This document shows positions 28,926-36,454 of a DNA stretch of 64,000 nucleotides, in pieces. The stretch is from Planctomyces sp. SH-PL62. Lineage in GTDB: Bacteria > Planctomycetota > Planctomycetia > Isosphaerales > Isosphaeraceae. Below the pieces are notes generated by a model. The model was not told the origin of the DNA. It searched no databases and worked only from the letters and a program-made list of their open reading frames with translations. The stretch covers positions 6,324,001 to 6,388,000 of the forward strand of contig NZ_CP011273.1 in assembly GCF_001610895.1 (NCBI RefSeq). Reading direction: 5' to 3'. A program made the translations under genes and the position numbers. How positions within the stretch are numbered: position 1 is the first letter of the stretch; each line of letters starts with the position of its first letter.

Positions 28926-29948
28926 ATGAAGCGTCGCCGAGGTTTCACGCTGATCGAATTGCTGGTCGTGATCGCGATCATCGCCGTGCTGATCGCCTTG
29001 CTGCTGCCGGCCGTGCAGGCGGCGCGCGAGGCCGCGAGGCGGATCCAGTGCACGAACAATCTCAAGCAGATGGGCCTGGCGCTGCAGAATTACATCAGCG
29101 CCCTGGGGGCCTTGCCGATGACCCTGGCGATCTCCGGGAAGGGGACGACCGTGACCTGGACGAACTCGTGGGGCGCCCACTCGCGGGTCCTGGCGTTCTC
29201 GGAGCAGGGCAACCTGTACGCCAACTGCAACTTCGCGGTCGACATGCAGACGCCGATGAACACCACGGCGACGGCCGTCGTGATCCCGTTCTTGATCTGC
29301 CCGAGCGAGAACAAGCCGACCGTCCGCCCGACGTCGGGCGGGGCCTACGGGGTCGCCAACTACGCGTACTGCGGCGGCGACTGGTTCGTCTGGGGAGGGA
29401 TCGCCAGCCCGATGAGGAACCGGACCGCCTTCGGCGTCAACCAGAGCCGGAGCCTCGCGGAGTTCGCCGACGGCACCAGCAACACGCTCCTGATGTCCGA
29501 GGGGAAAGCCTACCTGACGTACTATCGCGACTGCCCGACGTTCAGCCTCGTCAACGACCCGAACAACGTCCCCGCGCCCGACGCCGACCCCTACGCCGTC
29601 CTGCCGGAATACCTCGGCGGCTGCACCGTCCGGGTTGACGAGGGCCGCACGCAGTGGTTCGAGTCGGGCGTCCACCACAACGGCTTCACCACCGCCTGGC
29701 CCCCCAACAAGAAGATCCCCGGCGGCCCGAACAAGATTTACGCCGACCTCGACATCAATTGCAGCCGCGAGAAGCTCGGGCGGCCCTCGTTCGCCGCCGT
29801 CACCGCCCGGAGCTACCACCCCGGGGGCGTCAACGCCCTCCTGGCCGACGGCTCCGTCCGGTTCGTCAAGGACTCGATCAACGGCTGGACCTGGCGCGCG
29901 CTGGGGAGCGTCGCCGGCGGCGAGGTGGTCTCGGCGGACTCGTACTGA
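28926..29948 (+). CDS. DUF1559 pseudopilin-like protein
   Basis: A 340-residue protein starting MKRRRG followed by [20 protein letters not shown], a prepilin cleavage site and hydrophobic helix. The DUF1559 hallmarks [20 protein letters not shown] and the C-terminal [16 protein letters not shown] (H-x9-DG) are intact. The start at 28926 is chosen for the prepilin leader and a GAGGT element upstream; an in-frame start at 28872 would add an atypical 18 residues. It probably forms part of a surface pseudopilus or secretion assembly; the specific role is unknown. Confidence 0.92.
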   Translation: MKRRRGFTLIELLVVIAIIAVLIALLLPAVQAAREAARRIQCTNNLKQMGLALQNYISALGALPMTLAISGKGTTVTWTNSWGAHSRVLAFSEQGNLYANCNFAVDMQTPMNTTATAVVIPFLICPSENKPTVRPTSGGAYGVANYAYCGGDWFVWGGIASPMRNRTAFGVNQSRSLAEFADGTSNTLLMSEGKAYLTYYRDCPTFSLVNDPNNVPAPDADPYAVLPEYLGGCTVRVDEGRTQWFESGVHHNGFTTAWPPNKKIPGGPNKIYADLDINCSREKLGRPSFAAVTARSYHPGGVNALLADGSVRFVKDSINGWTWRALGSVAGGEVVSADSY

Positions 29949-30019
29949 CGCGGCCCCGCGGGGAGGGGCGGTCGAGGACGCTCCCCGACTCGGCCGTTCC
30001 CGCGGGACGCGGCGAACCG

Positions 30020-30433
30020 TCAGTGCAGGAGCTGATAGTAGCGGCCCAGCCCCGGCGAGGCGTTCGACATGGCCGACCAGGTCCAGCGGTCGTAGGCGTG
30101 ACCGTACGCCCGGCCCTGGTAGGTGAAGGTGTCGTTCGGGCCGTACGGGACGTAGGTCCGCGCCGGGTTGGGGAAGTCGATGTAGTAGCTGTAAGGATGG
30201 ATCGGGCCCGACTGCGCGTTCGTCGGCGCGCCCGGGACGACGGGGCTCGCCAACCCGTCGAGCGTCCCCTGGAATGGGGCCGCGACGGGCGAGCCGACGC
30301 CGACGCCGCCGACGGCCGTCGCGCCGCAGGGGCAGGGAGTCGACGCCGCGACCGGCTCTTGCGCCGAGACTCGCGCCGACGCCGCCGCGAGGCCCGCCAG
30401 CATCCCCAGCGCGAACAGCGATGACTTCAACAT
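30020..30433 (-). CDS. Small secreted protein, unknown function
   Basis: A 137-residue protein with a signal peptide (MLKSSLFALGMLAGLAAASA, cleavage near ARVSAQ). The mature part contains CPCG followed by a glycine/valine-rich segment and an aromatic C-terminus (YVPYGPNDTFTYQGRAYGHA). GGAAG lies before the ATG at 30433. Family not recognised. It is convergent with the preceding DUF1559 gene. Confidence 0.65.
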   Translation of the reverse strand: MLKSSLFALGMLAGLAAASARVSAQEPVAASTPCPCGATAVGGVGVGSPVAAPFQGTLDGLASPVVPGAPTNAQSGPIHPYSYYIDFPNPARTYVPYGPNDTFTYQGRAYGHAYDRWTWSAMSNASPGLGRYYQLLH

Positions 30434-30575
30434 AGGTGCTTCCTCTCCAGGTGCTCGAATCAAGAAAACCGACAGCTCACCTTGCCCATGTAGTATAGGC
30501 TTCGCATTTTCCCAGATGCACCGGGCGTCCGGCTTTTATGAGCCGAGTCGAGCGTCGCGAGTCTCGCCGCGCATC

Positions 30576-30610
30576 AAAAACGGCGGACCTCCCCGAGAGG
30601 AGGGCCGCCG
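30576..30610 (-). terminator. Rho-independent terminator after the small lipoprotein gene
   Basis: On the minus strand the arms CGGCGG-CCTCC and GGAGG-CCGCCG form a near-perfect GC-rich hairpin with one internal mismatch, followed directly by TTTTT (plus-strand 30576-30580). It lies about 33 bases past the stop of the lipoprotein gene at 30643. Confidence 0.8.
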
Positions 30611-30642
30611 CGGGTGAGAGGGGCCGGGTTCGGGCGGCGGGC

Positions 30643-30870
30643 TCAGGGGGTGGCCCCGGCTTCCGGCTTCGGGGTGGCCTGGGGGGGCATCTTCCCCTGT
30701 TTCTTGGTCTTGGCGAATTCGCGGTACGCCTGGCCCTGGCTGGCGGCCTCTTCCTGCTTGATGGGGGCGCCCTGCTCCCCGTCGGCGCCGTCGCAGCCGG
30801 GGAGCACGGCCAGGACGCCGGAAAGCGCGACGATGAGGGCGGAGGCCGGGACGATTCGGAAAGCTCGCAT
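30643..30870 (-). CDS. Small lipoprotein, unknown function
   Basis: A 75-residue protein with a lipoprotein signal: MRAFRIVPASALIVALSGVL then LPGC, placing the lipid-modified cysteine near residue 26. The short mature part is Lys/Gln/Pro-rich (AYREFAKTKKQGKMPPQ). GAGG precedes the ATG at 30870. It follows the DUF1559 gene at 30972-32042 after a 101-base gap on the same strand, a common pairing in planctomycetes. A strong terminator follows it. Confidence 0.7.
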   Translation of the reverse strand: MRAFRIVPASALIVALSGVLAVLPGCDGADGEQGAPIKQEEAASQGQAYREFAKTKKQGKMPPQATPKPEAGATP

Positions 30871-30971
30871 GCACAACCTCGATTCGGGTGGTGCGACGGC
30901 CCGCGCCGAGGGTCGGTTCGGGAGCGGCCGGGCCGTCGCGGGGTGATGGCGCGTGGTGGCGCGACGACGGC

Positions 30972-32042
30972 TCAGTAGGCGTCGGAACCGACGGTCTCGC
31001 CGCCGTCGCGACTCCCCAGGGCGTACCAGGTCGGCCGGGAGACGGAGTCCTTGACGAACTTCACCGAGCCGTCGGCGAAGAGGACGTTGACGCCTCCCGA
31101 GTGGTTGCTCTGGGCGCCGACGGTCCAGGACTGGTCGAGCCCGCAGCCTTCGCAGCCGAACTGGCAGGAGCCGAACCGGTACTGGCCGTCGTTCGGCGTC
31201 TGGATCGTCTGGAAGAGCGAGTACGCCCGGGCGCCGAAGCCCCAGAGTTGGCCCTTGTTGCTGGCGATGTTCAGGCTGTTCTTGAAGGCGTCGGCGCAAT
31301 TCTGCAAGCCCCTGGCGATCAGGTCGGGGCGGGTCGCGGCGTTATACATGACGATGCCGGGATCGGAGACGCCTCGCGTGCTGTTGCCGCGATGACCATT
31401 GCCGACGTTGTCCTTGCCGGTCAGCGACTCGGAATAGGCGATGGTGTTGGACGTGCCGTCGGGGATGTCGGCCATCCCATAGGTCATGAAGTAGGTGAAG
31501 ACGCCCGTGCTGCCGGTCGGCTTGCAGTTGGGATTGATGCCTCCCCAGCAGTCGTTGGTCATGAAGTCGGTCGTCGTCCCCACCGAGGCGTAATAGTTGT
31601 TGAGGTTCGGTCGCCCGGCGTTGCCGTCCGAGGGGCACATGAACGCGCTCAGGCGCGTATTGGCCACCGTACTGTTGACCTGGTAGCACGGGTCGCCGTA
31701 GGGGTTGATGCCCCACGAGAAATTGGCCGCCGAGTAGAGCGCCGTCTGCTCCAGGTAGGGGAGCAAGAGCGCGTTGGCGCCCCACGACGCCCAGATCAGG
31801 TCGCTGTCCCCCGGCCAGTCCTTGGCGTTCTTCGACGCCCCCTGGGGGAAGGTGTTGGTGGTGCTGTGGTAGTTGTGCATCCCCAGCCCGATCTGCTTCA
31901 GGTTGTTGATGCACTGGGAACGACGGGCGGCCTCGCGCGCCGCCTGCACGGCCGGCAGCAGCAAGGCGATCAACACGGCGATGATGGCGATGACCACGAG
32001 GAGTTCGATCAGCGTGAAGCCGCGCGCGCCACGAGTAGACAT
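30972..32042 (-). CDS. DUF1559 pseudopilin-like protein
   Basis: A 356-residue protein. The leader MSTRGARG precedes [40 protein letters not shown] and the C-terminal HSGGVNVLFADGSVKF complete the DUF1559 signature. Start 32042 has GGAGG on the minus strand a few bases upstream; the ORF extends to 32192 without support. The last residues (SRDGGETVGSDAY) closely parallel those of the protein at 28926 ([13 protein letters not shown]), indicating related paralogues. Confidence 0.92.
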   Translation of the reverse strand: MSTRGARGFTLIELLVVIAIIAVLIALLLPAVQAAREAARRSQCINNLKQIGLGMHNYHSTTNTFPQGASKNAKDWPGDSDLIWASWGANALLLPYLEQTALYSAANFSWGINPYGDPCYQVNSTVANTRLSAFMCPSDGNAGRPNLNNYYASVGTTTDFMTNDCWGGINPNCKPTGSTGVFTYFMTYGMADIPDGTSNTIAYSESLTGKDNVGNGHRGNSTRGVSDPGIVMYNAATRPDLIARGLQNCADAFKNSLNIASNKGQLWGFGARAYSLFQTIQTPNDGQYRFGSCQFGCEGCGLDQSWTVGAQSNHSGGVNVLFADGSVKFVKDSVSRPTWYALGSRDGGETVGSDAY

Positions 32043-32417
32043 GAAGGAACCTCCGCTGCGAAGACGCAGGCTCGCAATGCGAGTCGGGGAGAAGTGACCG
32101 ACCGGACGAGATGGGACGTCATGCGATGTGGTGCGATTCGCAAGCCGACGTCCCGATCGGGATCGTCCGCATCGACTCGCTTCAATCGTCATATCCGAAG
32201 CTCTAGATTCGGAATGAATGAGGATGAGCCATGGGCACGCCGAGAGTCAAGACCCCACACGCCCGAGTTCATTAGGACGTCCCGGTCGGCGCGCGTGCGG
32301 CCTGGCGAGCAGGCCGTGTCCGACGGGTTCCCCGCGGGCCTCGCAGGCCTTAGAATCGCGGGACCCGCGAGCCCGCGACCGCCTCGGGGAGACGACCGCA
32401 ACGACAGCGAGGTTGGC
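32043..32417. other. Divergent intergenic region
   Basis: A 375-base gap between the DUF1559 gene (-) and the M61 peptidase gene (+). The part near 32160-32280 is less GC-rich than its surroundings, as expected for promoters, but I see no confident promoter or structured element and no coding frame. Confidence 0.4.
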
Positions 32418-34328
32418 ATGAATCCGATCCGACGGCGACCCCATCCGTCCACCTTGTTCCTCTGGTGCCTCATGACGACGCTCCCCGCCGCGGCCTCGGA
32501 CGCGCCCGCCCCCGCCCCCGCGTCCGCCACCGAGCCGATCCGTTATTCCGTGCGGTTCCCCGCCCCCCAGACCCATTACGTCGAGGTCGAGGCCCGCATC
32601 CCCGCCGCCGGCAAGGCCGACGTCGAGCTGATGATGCCGGTCTGGACCCCGGGTTCGTACCTGGTCCGGGAATACGCCCGGGGGATCGAGGGCTTCGCCG
32701 CCCGCAAGCCCGACGGCTCGGCCCTGGAGGCCGTCAAGAGCCGGAAGAACCGCTGGAAGATCACGACCGGCGGGGCCGACGAGGTCGTGGTGGCGTATCG
32801 GGTCTACGGCCGGACGATGGCCGTGCAGGCGAACTGGATCGACTCCGCCTTCGCCATGCTCCAGGGCGCGGCGACGTTCGTCACCCTCGCCGACGGCGTC
32901 GCCCGGCCCCACGAGGTCGTCGTCGATCCGGCGCCGGGCTGGAAGCAGAGCGTGACGGCCCTCCCCGCCGCGCCGGGGGGCAAGCCCCACCACTACGTCG
33001 CCGCCGACTTCGACGCGCTGGTCGACAGCCCGATCTACGCGGGCAATCCGGCGCTCTACGAATTCACCGTCGACGGCGTCCCCCACGTCCTCCTGAACGA
33101 GGGCGAGGGGGGCCTGTGGGACGGCCCGCGATCGGCCCGCGACGTCGAGGCGATCGTCCGCGCCGAGAAGGCGTTCTGGGGCTCGCTCCCCTACGACCGC
33201 TACGTCTTCTTCAACATCCTGGGCGAGTCCGGCGGCGGCCTGGAGCACAAGAACTCGACCGTCCTGATGGCCAGCCGATGGGCCACCCGGACCCGTTCCG
33301 CCTACCTCGCCTGGCTGAACCTCGTGGCCCACGAGTTCTTCCACACCTGGAACGTCAAGCGGATGCGGCCGGTGGAACTGGGCCCGTTCGACTACGAGAA
33401 CGAGGTCCACACGCCGAGCCTCTGGGTCGCCGAGGGGACCACCAGCTATTACGACCGCCTGATGGTCCGCCGGGCCGGGCTCTGCAGCCTCGCCGAATAC
33501 CTGGCGGGCGACCCCCCCTCGGCCGGGGAAGACCGGACGATCAACGACGTCGAACGGCTCCAGACCACGCCCGGACGCCTCGTGCAGTCGCTGGAGGAGT
33601 CGTCCTACGACACCTGGATCAAGTTCTACCGCCGCGACGAGAACACCCCCAACACCCAGGTCAGCTACTACGTGAAAGGCGCCGTCGTCGCCTTCCTGCT
33701 CGACGCCGAGATCCGCCGCGCCACCAACGACGCCAAGAGCCTCGACGACGCGATGCGGCTGGCCTACTCGCGGTACTCCGGCGACAAGGGCTTCACCTCC
33801 GAGGAGTTCCAGAAGACGGCCGCCGAGGTCGCCGGGACCGACCTGTCCGAGTTCTTCCATCGCGCCCTGCGGACCACCGACGAACTCGACTACGCCCGGG
33901 CCTGCGACTGGTTCGGCCTCCGCTTCGCCAAGGACAGGCCCGAGAAGAAATCCGACGCCGACAAGGAGAACGAGAAAGACAAGGACAAGCCCGCCAAGGC
34001 CTGGCTGGGCCTGACCACCAAGACCGAGGACGGCCGCCTGATCGTCGCCCACGTCCGCCGCGAGACCCCCGGCTTCGACGCCGGCTTCAACGTCGGCGAC
34101 GAGATCCTCGGCGTCGGCGACGACCGCATCCCCCCCTCGCAATGGTCCAAGCGGCTCGAAGCCTTCCGGCCCGGCGACAAGCTCTCCATCCTCATCGCCC
34201 GCCGCGACCGCTTCCAGCGCCTCGACGTCGTCCTCGGCCAGGAGCCCCCCCGCGTCTGGACGATGGAACTGATCCCCGACCCGACCGACGCCCAGAAAGC
34301 CCACCGCAAAACCTGGCTCGGCGAGTAA
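32418..34328 (+). CDS. M61 family metallopeptidase with PDZ domain
   Basis: A 636-residue exported protein (signal peptide about residues 1-27). After a beta-rich N-terminal domain (YSVRFPAPQTHYVEVEARIP) comes the zinc site HEFFH at residues 305-309 with the third ligand Glu339 in WVAEGTTSYYD, typical of M61 glycyl aminopeptidases. A PDZ domain lies at the C-terminus (WLGLTTKTEDGRLIVAHVRR, then FNVGDEILGVGDDRI). A short charged linker rich in Lys/Asp/Glu separates the two. GAGG lies before ATG 32418. The same frame is open far upstream over antisense DUF1559 sequence, which is not part of the gene. Confidence 0.93.
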   Translation: MNPIRRRPHPSTLFLWCLMTTLPAAASDAPAPAPASATEPIRYSVRFPAPQTHYVEVEARIPAAGKADVELMMPVWTPGSYLVREYARGIEGFAARKPDGSALEAVKSRKNRWKITTGGADEVVVAYRVYGRTMAVQANWIDSAFAMLQGAATFVTLADGVARPHEVVVDPAPGWKQSVTALPAAPGGKPHHYVAADFDALVDSPIYAGNPALYEFTVDGVPHVLLNEGEGGLWDGPRSARDVEAIVRAEKAFWGSLPYDRYVFFNILGESGGGLEHKNSTVLMASRWATRTRSAYLAWLNLVAHEFFHTWNVKRMRPVELGPFDYENEVHTPSLWVAEGTTSYYDRLMVRRAGLCSLAEYLAGDPPSAGEDRTINDVERLQTTPGRLVQSLEESSYDTWIKFYRRDENTPNTQVSYYVKGAVVAFLLDAEIRRATNDAKSLDDAMRLAYSRYSGDKGFTSEEFQKTAAEVAGTDLSEFFHRALRTTDELDYARACDWFGLRFAKDRPEKKSDADKENEKDKDKPAKAWLGLTTKTEDGRLIVAHVRRETPGFDAGFNVGDEILGVGDDRIPPSQWSKRLEAFRPGDKLSILIARRDRFQRLDVVLGQEPPRVWTMELIPDPTDAQKAHRKTWLGE

Positions 34329-34334
34329 CCCCAG

Positions 34335-34378
34335 CCCCCTCCGGTCGAAGCAGCCGGCCGAAGGCCGGATGAGGGGGA
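34335..34378 (+). repeat. Partial copy of a dispersed palindrome-forming intergenic repeat
   Basis: This stretch just after the M61 gene contains GCCGGCCGAAGGCCGGATGA followed by GGGGG, matching the core of the repeat pairs at 50037-50214 and 62363-62478. It can form a hairpin and may act as a transcription end for the M61 gene. Confidence 0.5.
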
Positions 34379-34486
34379 CCATCATCAGAGTCGCAAGAGC
34401 CGCCGCCGGGGCCTAGAATGGTGGCGGCCCGGGACCTTGGGTCCGTCGCGCGAGACGGCGGGGTCGGGGCGGCTTTTGCGGCGGCG

Positions 34487-35467
34487 ATGATGGCCTCGTC
34501 CAACCTCCAGATCCTTCGATGTCCTCCCGACGACCGGGCCGAGGCGCTCGACGTGTTGTATCAGGGCCTGGAAGGCTGGGCCCGCTCCGCGCTGGTCGCG
34601 CAGGCGATGGAGGACGGGCTGGCGGGGCGCGTCGACCTGTCGGGGCTCTGGATCGCGAGGCGGGGGGGCTGGACCGGGTCGGGCCGGATCGTCGGCGTGC
34701 TGCTGTCGCAGACGCTGCCGGGGCGAGCGGCGGCGGTCTGGGCGCCCCGGATCGCGACGGCCTGGGGGCGGGCCGAGATAGCCGCCGAACTCGTCCGGGG
34801 GGCGCTCGACGGCCTTCGGGAGTCGGGCGTGGCCGTCGCGCAGGCGGTCCTCGACGGGTCGGGCGACTCGAAGGGTGGGCGCGACCTGGCCCGGGGGGGG
34901 ATGCCCCGGATCACCGACCTCGTCTATCTGCGACGTGACGCGGCGACCCCCGCGCCGGTCGCGCTTCGGCCTTCGCCCGAACTGGAATGGCGGGGGCTGG
35001 ACGACGTGGGCGAGGCCGCGTTCCTGGACGCGCTGGCGGCCACCTACGCCGGCAGCCTGGACATGCCCGAGCTGGAGGGCGCGCGGCCGATGGAGGACGT
35101 GGTGGCGGGGCATCGCGGGGCGGAAGGCTTCGATCCCACGCGCTGGCGGCTGGGCCGCGACGCCGACGACCCCGAAGCCCGCGCCGTGGTTTTGCTGGCC
35201 GACGCGCCCGACCGGGACGCGTGGGAGGTCGTCTATCTCGGCCTGACGCCCCGGGCGCGGGGGCGAGGCTTCGGCGTGCAGGCCGTGACGCACGCGCTGG
35301 CGCTGGCCCGGCCGCACGCCTTGGCGGTCGAGCTGGCGGTCGACGTGCGGAACCACCCCGCGGCCCGGCTCTATCGCGAGACCGGCTTCGTCCCGTTCGA
35401 CCGGCGGGCGGTGCACCTCGCGGTCCTGTCGAGGGTCAACGGCGGCCCAGCGGCTCGCCTTCCTTGA
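34487..35467 (+). CDS. GNAT family N-acetyltransferase
   Basis: About 326 residues. The C-terminal half has the GNAT acetyl-CoA loop (VVYLGLTPRARGRGFGVQAV, the R/Q-x-x-G-x-G/A pattern) and the later NHPAARLYRETGFVPFDR. The N-terminal half may be a second, degenerate GNAT fold. The substrate is unknown. The start is uncertain: ATG 34487/34490 or an upstream ATG at 34418, none with a strong ribosome site. Its 3' end overlaps the convergent phoU gene by 32 bases. Confidence 0.85.
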   Translation: MMASSNLQILRCPPDDRAEALDVLYQGLEGWARSALVAQAMEDGLAGRVDLSGLWIARRGGWTGSGRIVGVLLSQTLPGRAAAVWAPRIATAWGRAEIAAELVRGALDGLRESGVAVAQAVLDGSGDSKGGRDLARGGMPRITDLVYLRRDAATPAPVALRPSPELEWRGLDDVGEAAFLDALAATYAGSLDMPELEGARPMEDVVAGHRGAEGFDPTRWRLGRDADDPEARAVVLLADAPDRDAWEVVYLGLTPRARGRGFGVQAVTHALALARPHALAVELAVDVRNHPAARLYRETGFVPFDRRAVHLAVLSRVNGGPAARLP

Positions 35468-36155
35468 GGTAGAGGACCACCTCGGCGATCCTTGCGGCGT
35501 GGTCGGCGATCCGCTCCAGATTGCGGGCGGTGCTGACGAACCGGAGCCAGGCGTCGACCCGCCCCGGGTCGTCGACGATGTCGCGCTTCAGGCCGGCGAC
35601 CACCTTGCGATAGACCCGGTCGACGGCGTAATCGGCGTGGATGACCTCGCGGGCGAGGTTGACGTCGGCGCGGGTCAGCGCGTCGAGGCCGCGGCGGACC
35701 TGATCCAGGGCGGCCGTCGCGAGGTTCTCCAGGGGCTGGGGGATCGGGAACGCGCGGGGGTCGTCGGCGAGCTTGCCCACCCGCTTGGCGATGTGCCGGG
35801 CCAGGTCGCCCAGACGTTCGAGGTCGCCGTTGATCCTGAGCACGGCGGCCACCCGCCGAAGGTCGGAGGCCACGGGCTGGTGCAAGGCCAGGACGCGCAC
35901 GCACTCGCGCTCCAGCGTCACCTCCCACTGCTCGACGTCGGGCTTGCGCAGGCGGATCTCTTCCGCCAGGGCGACCTCGCCGTCGCAGAGCGCCTGGATG
36001 CTCCGCTCCAGGTCTTCCTCGACGATCGCCGCCAGGCGGAGCACGTCGGCCCAGAGCGTCTCCAGGTCGCGCAGGAAGTGCCGCCCGACCGAGGTCCTCG
36101 GCTCGTCCCAGGATGTCGGAGACGGCGAAACGGCCGTCTTCGGATTCTCTCGCAT
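35436..36155 (-). CDS. phoU: Phosphate-specific transport system accessory protein PhoU
   Basis: A 239-residue all-helical protein with two PhoU repeats; the metal-binding motifs appear as INGDLERLGDLARHIAKR and STARNLERIADHAARIAEV, the expected E/DxxxD clusters. PhoU represses the Pho regulon and restrains phosphate uptake. No pst or phoR/phoB genes are adjacent, so here it may work with the PiT transporter at 4177 or with genes elsewhere. GAGGG precedes the ATG. It converges with the acetyltransferase gene and overlaps its last 32 bases. Confidence 0.95.
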   Translation of the reverse strand: MRENPKTAVSPSPTSWDEPRTSVGRHFLRDLETLWADVLRLAAIVEEDLERSIQALCDGEVALAEEIRLRKPDVEQWEVTLERECVRVLALHQPVASDLRRVAAVLRINGDLERLGDLARHIAKRVGKLADDPRAFPIPQPLENLATAALDQVRRGLDALTRADVNLAREVIHADYAVDRVYRKVVAGLKRDIVDDPGRVDAWLRFVSTARNLERIADHAARIAEVVLYLKEGEPLGRR

Positions 36156-36394
36156 CGCCCTCGCCCTCGCCGAAACCGCTCGCCCGACTCGACCCCCGAT
36201 TGAAGGTTACGGGATCACCGCCGTGGGAACAACCGTCGATCTGAAACCTGAATCAAGAATTCACATTTGAGATCGGGGGCCACGGAACCGGGGGCGGCTG
36301 GGGGATCGGGGAGGGGGCTCCTTCGCGTCGATTCCCTCTCGGCGGAGCGGGACGGCCGGTGGCGTTCGGTCTCGTTTCGCGCTTCGAAACGGGA

Positions 36395-36428
36395 AGGGCC
36401 CCGGGGCTCGTCGAGCGCCCGGGGCCCT
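36395..36428 (-). terminator. Probable terminator hairpin after the Ala/Pro-rich protein gene
   Basis: Arms AGGGCCCCGGGGC (36395-36407) and GCCCGGGGCCCT (36417-36428) are almost perfectly complementary with a 9-base loop, located 27 bases beyond the stop of the minus-strand gene at 36455. The following T-run on the minus strand is short, so termination may be partly rho-dependent. Confidence 0.6.
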
Positions 36429-36454
36429 GGTTCGATGCGGTTCGATCCGTCGGC

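Noticed and set aside
30888-32417. Upstream extension of the M61 peptidase frame (1,146 residues)
   Set aside because: It is antisense to a DUF1559 gene; a signal peptide and ribosome site mark the start at 32418.
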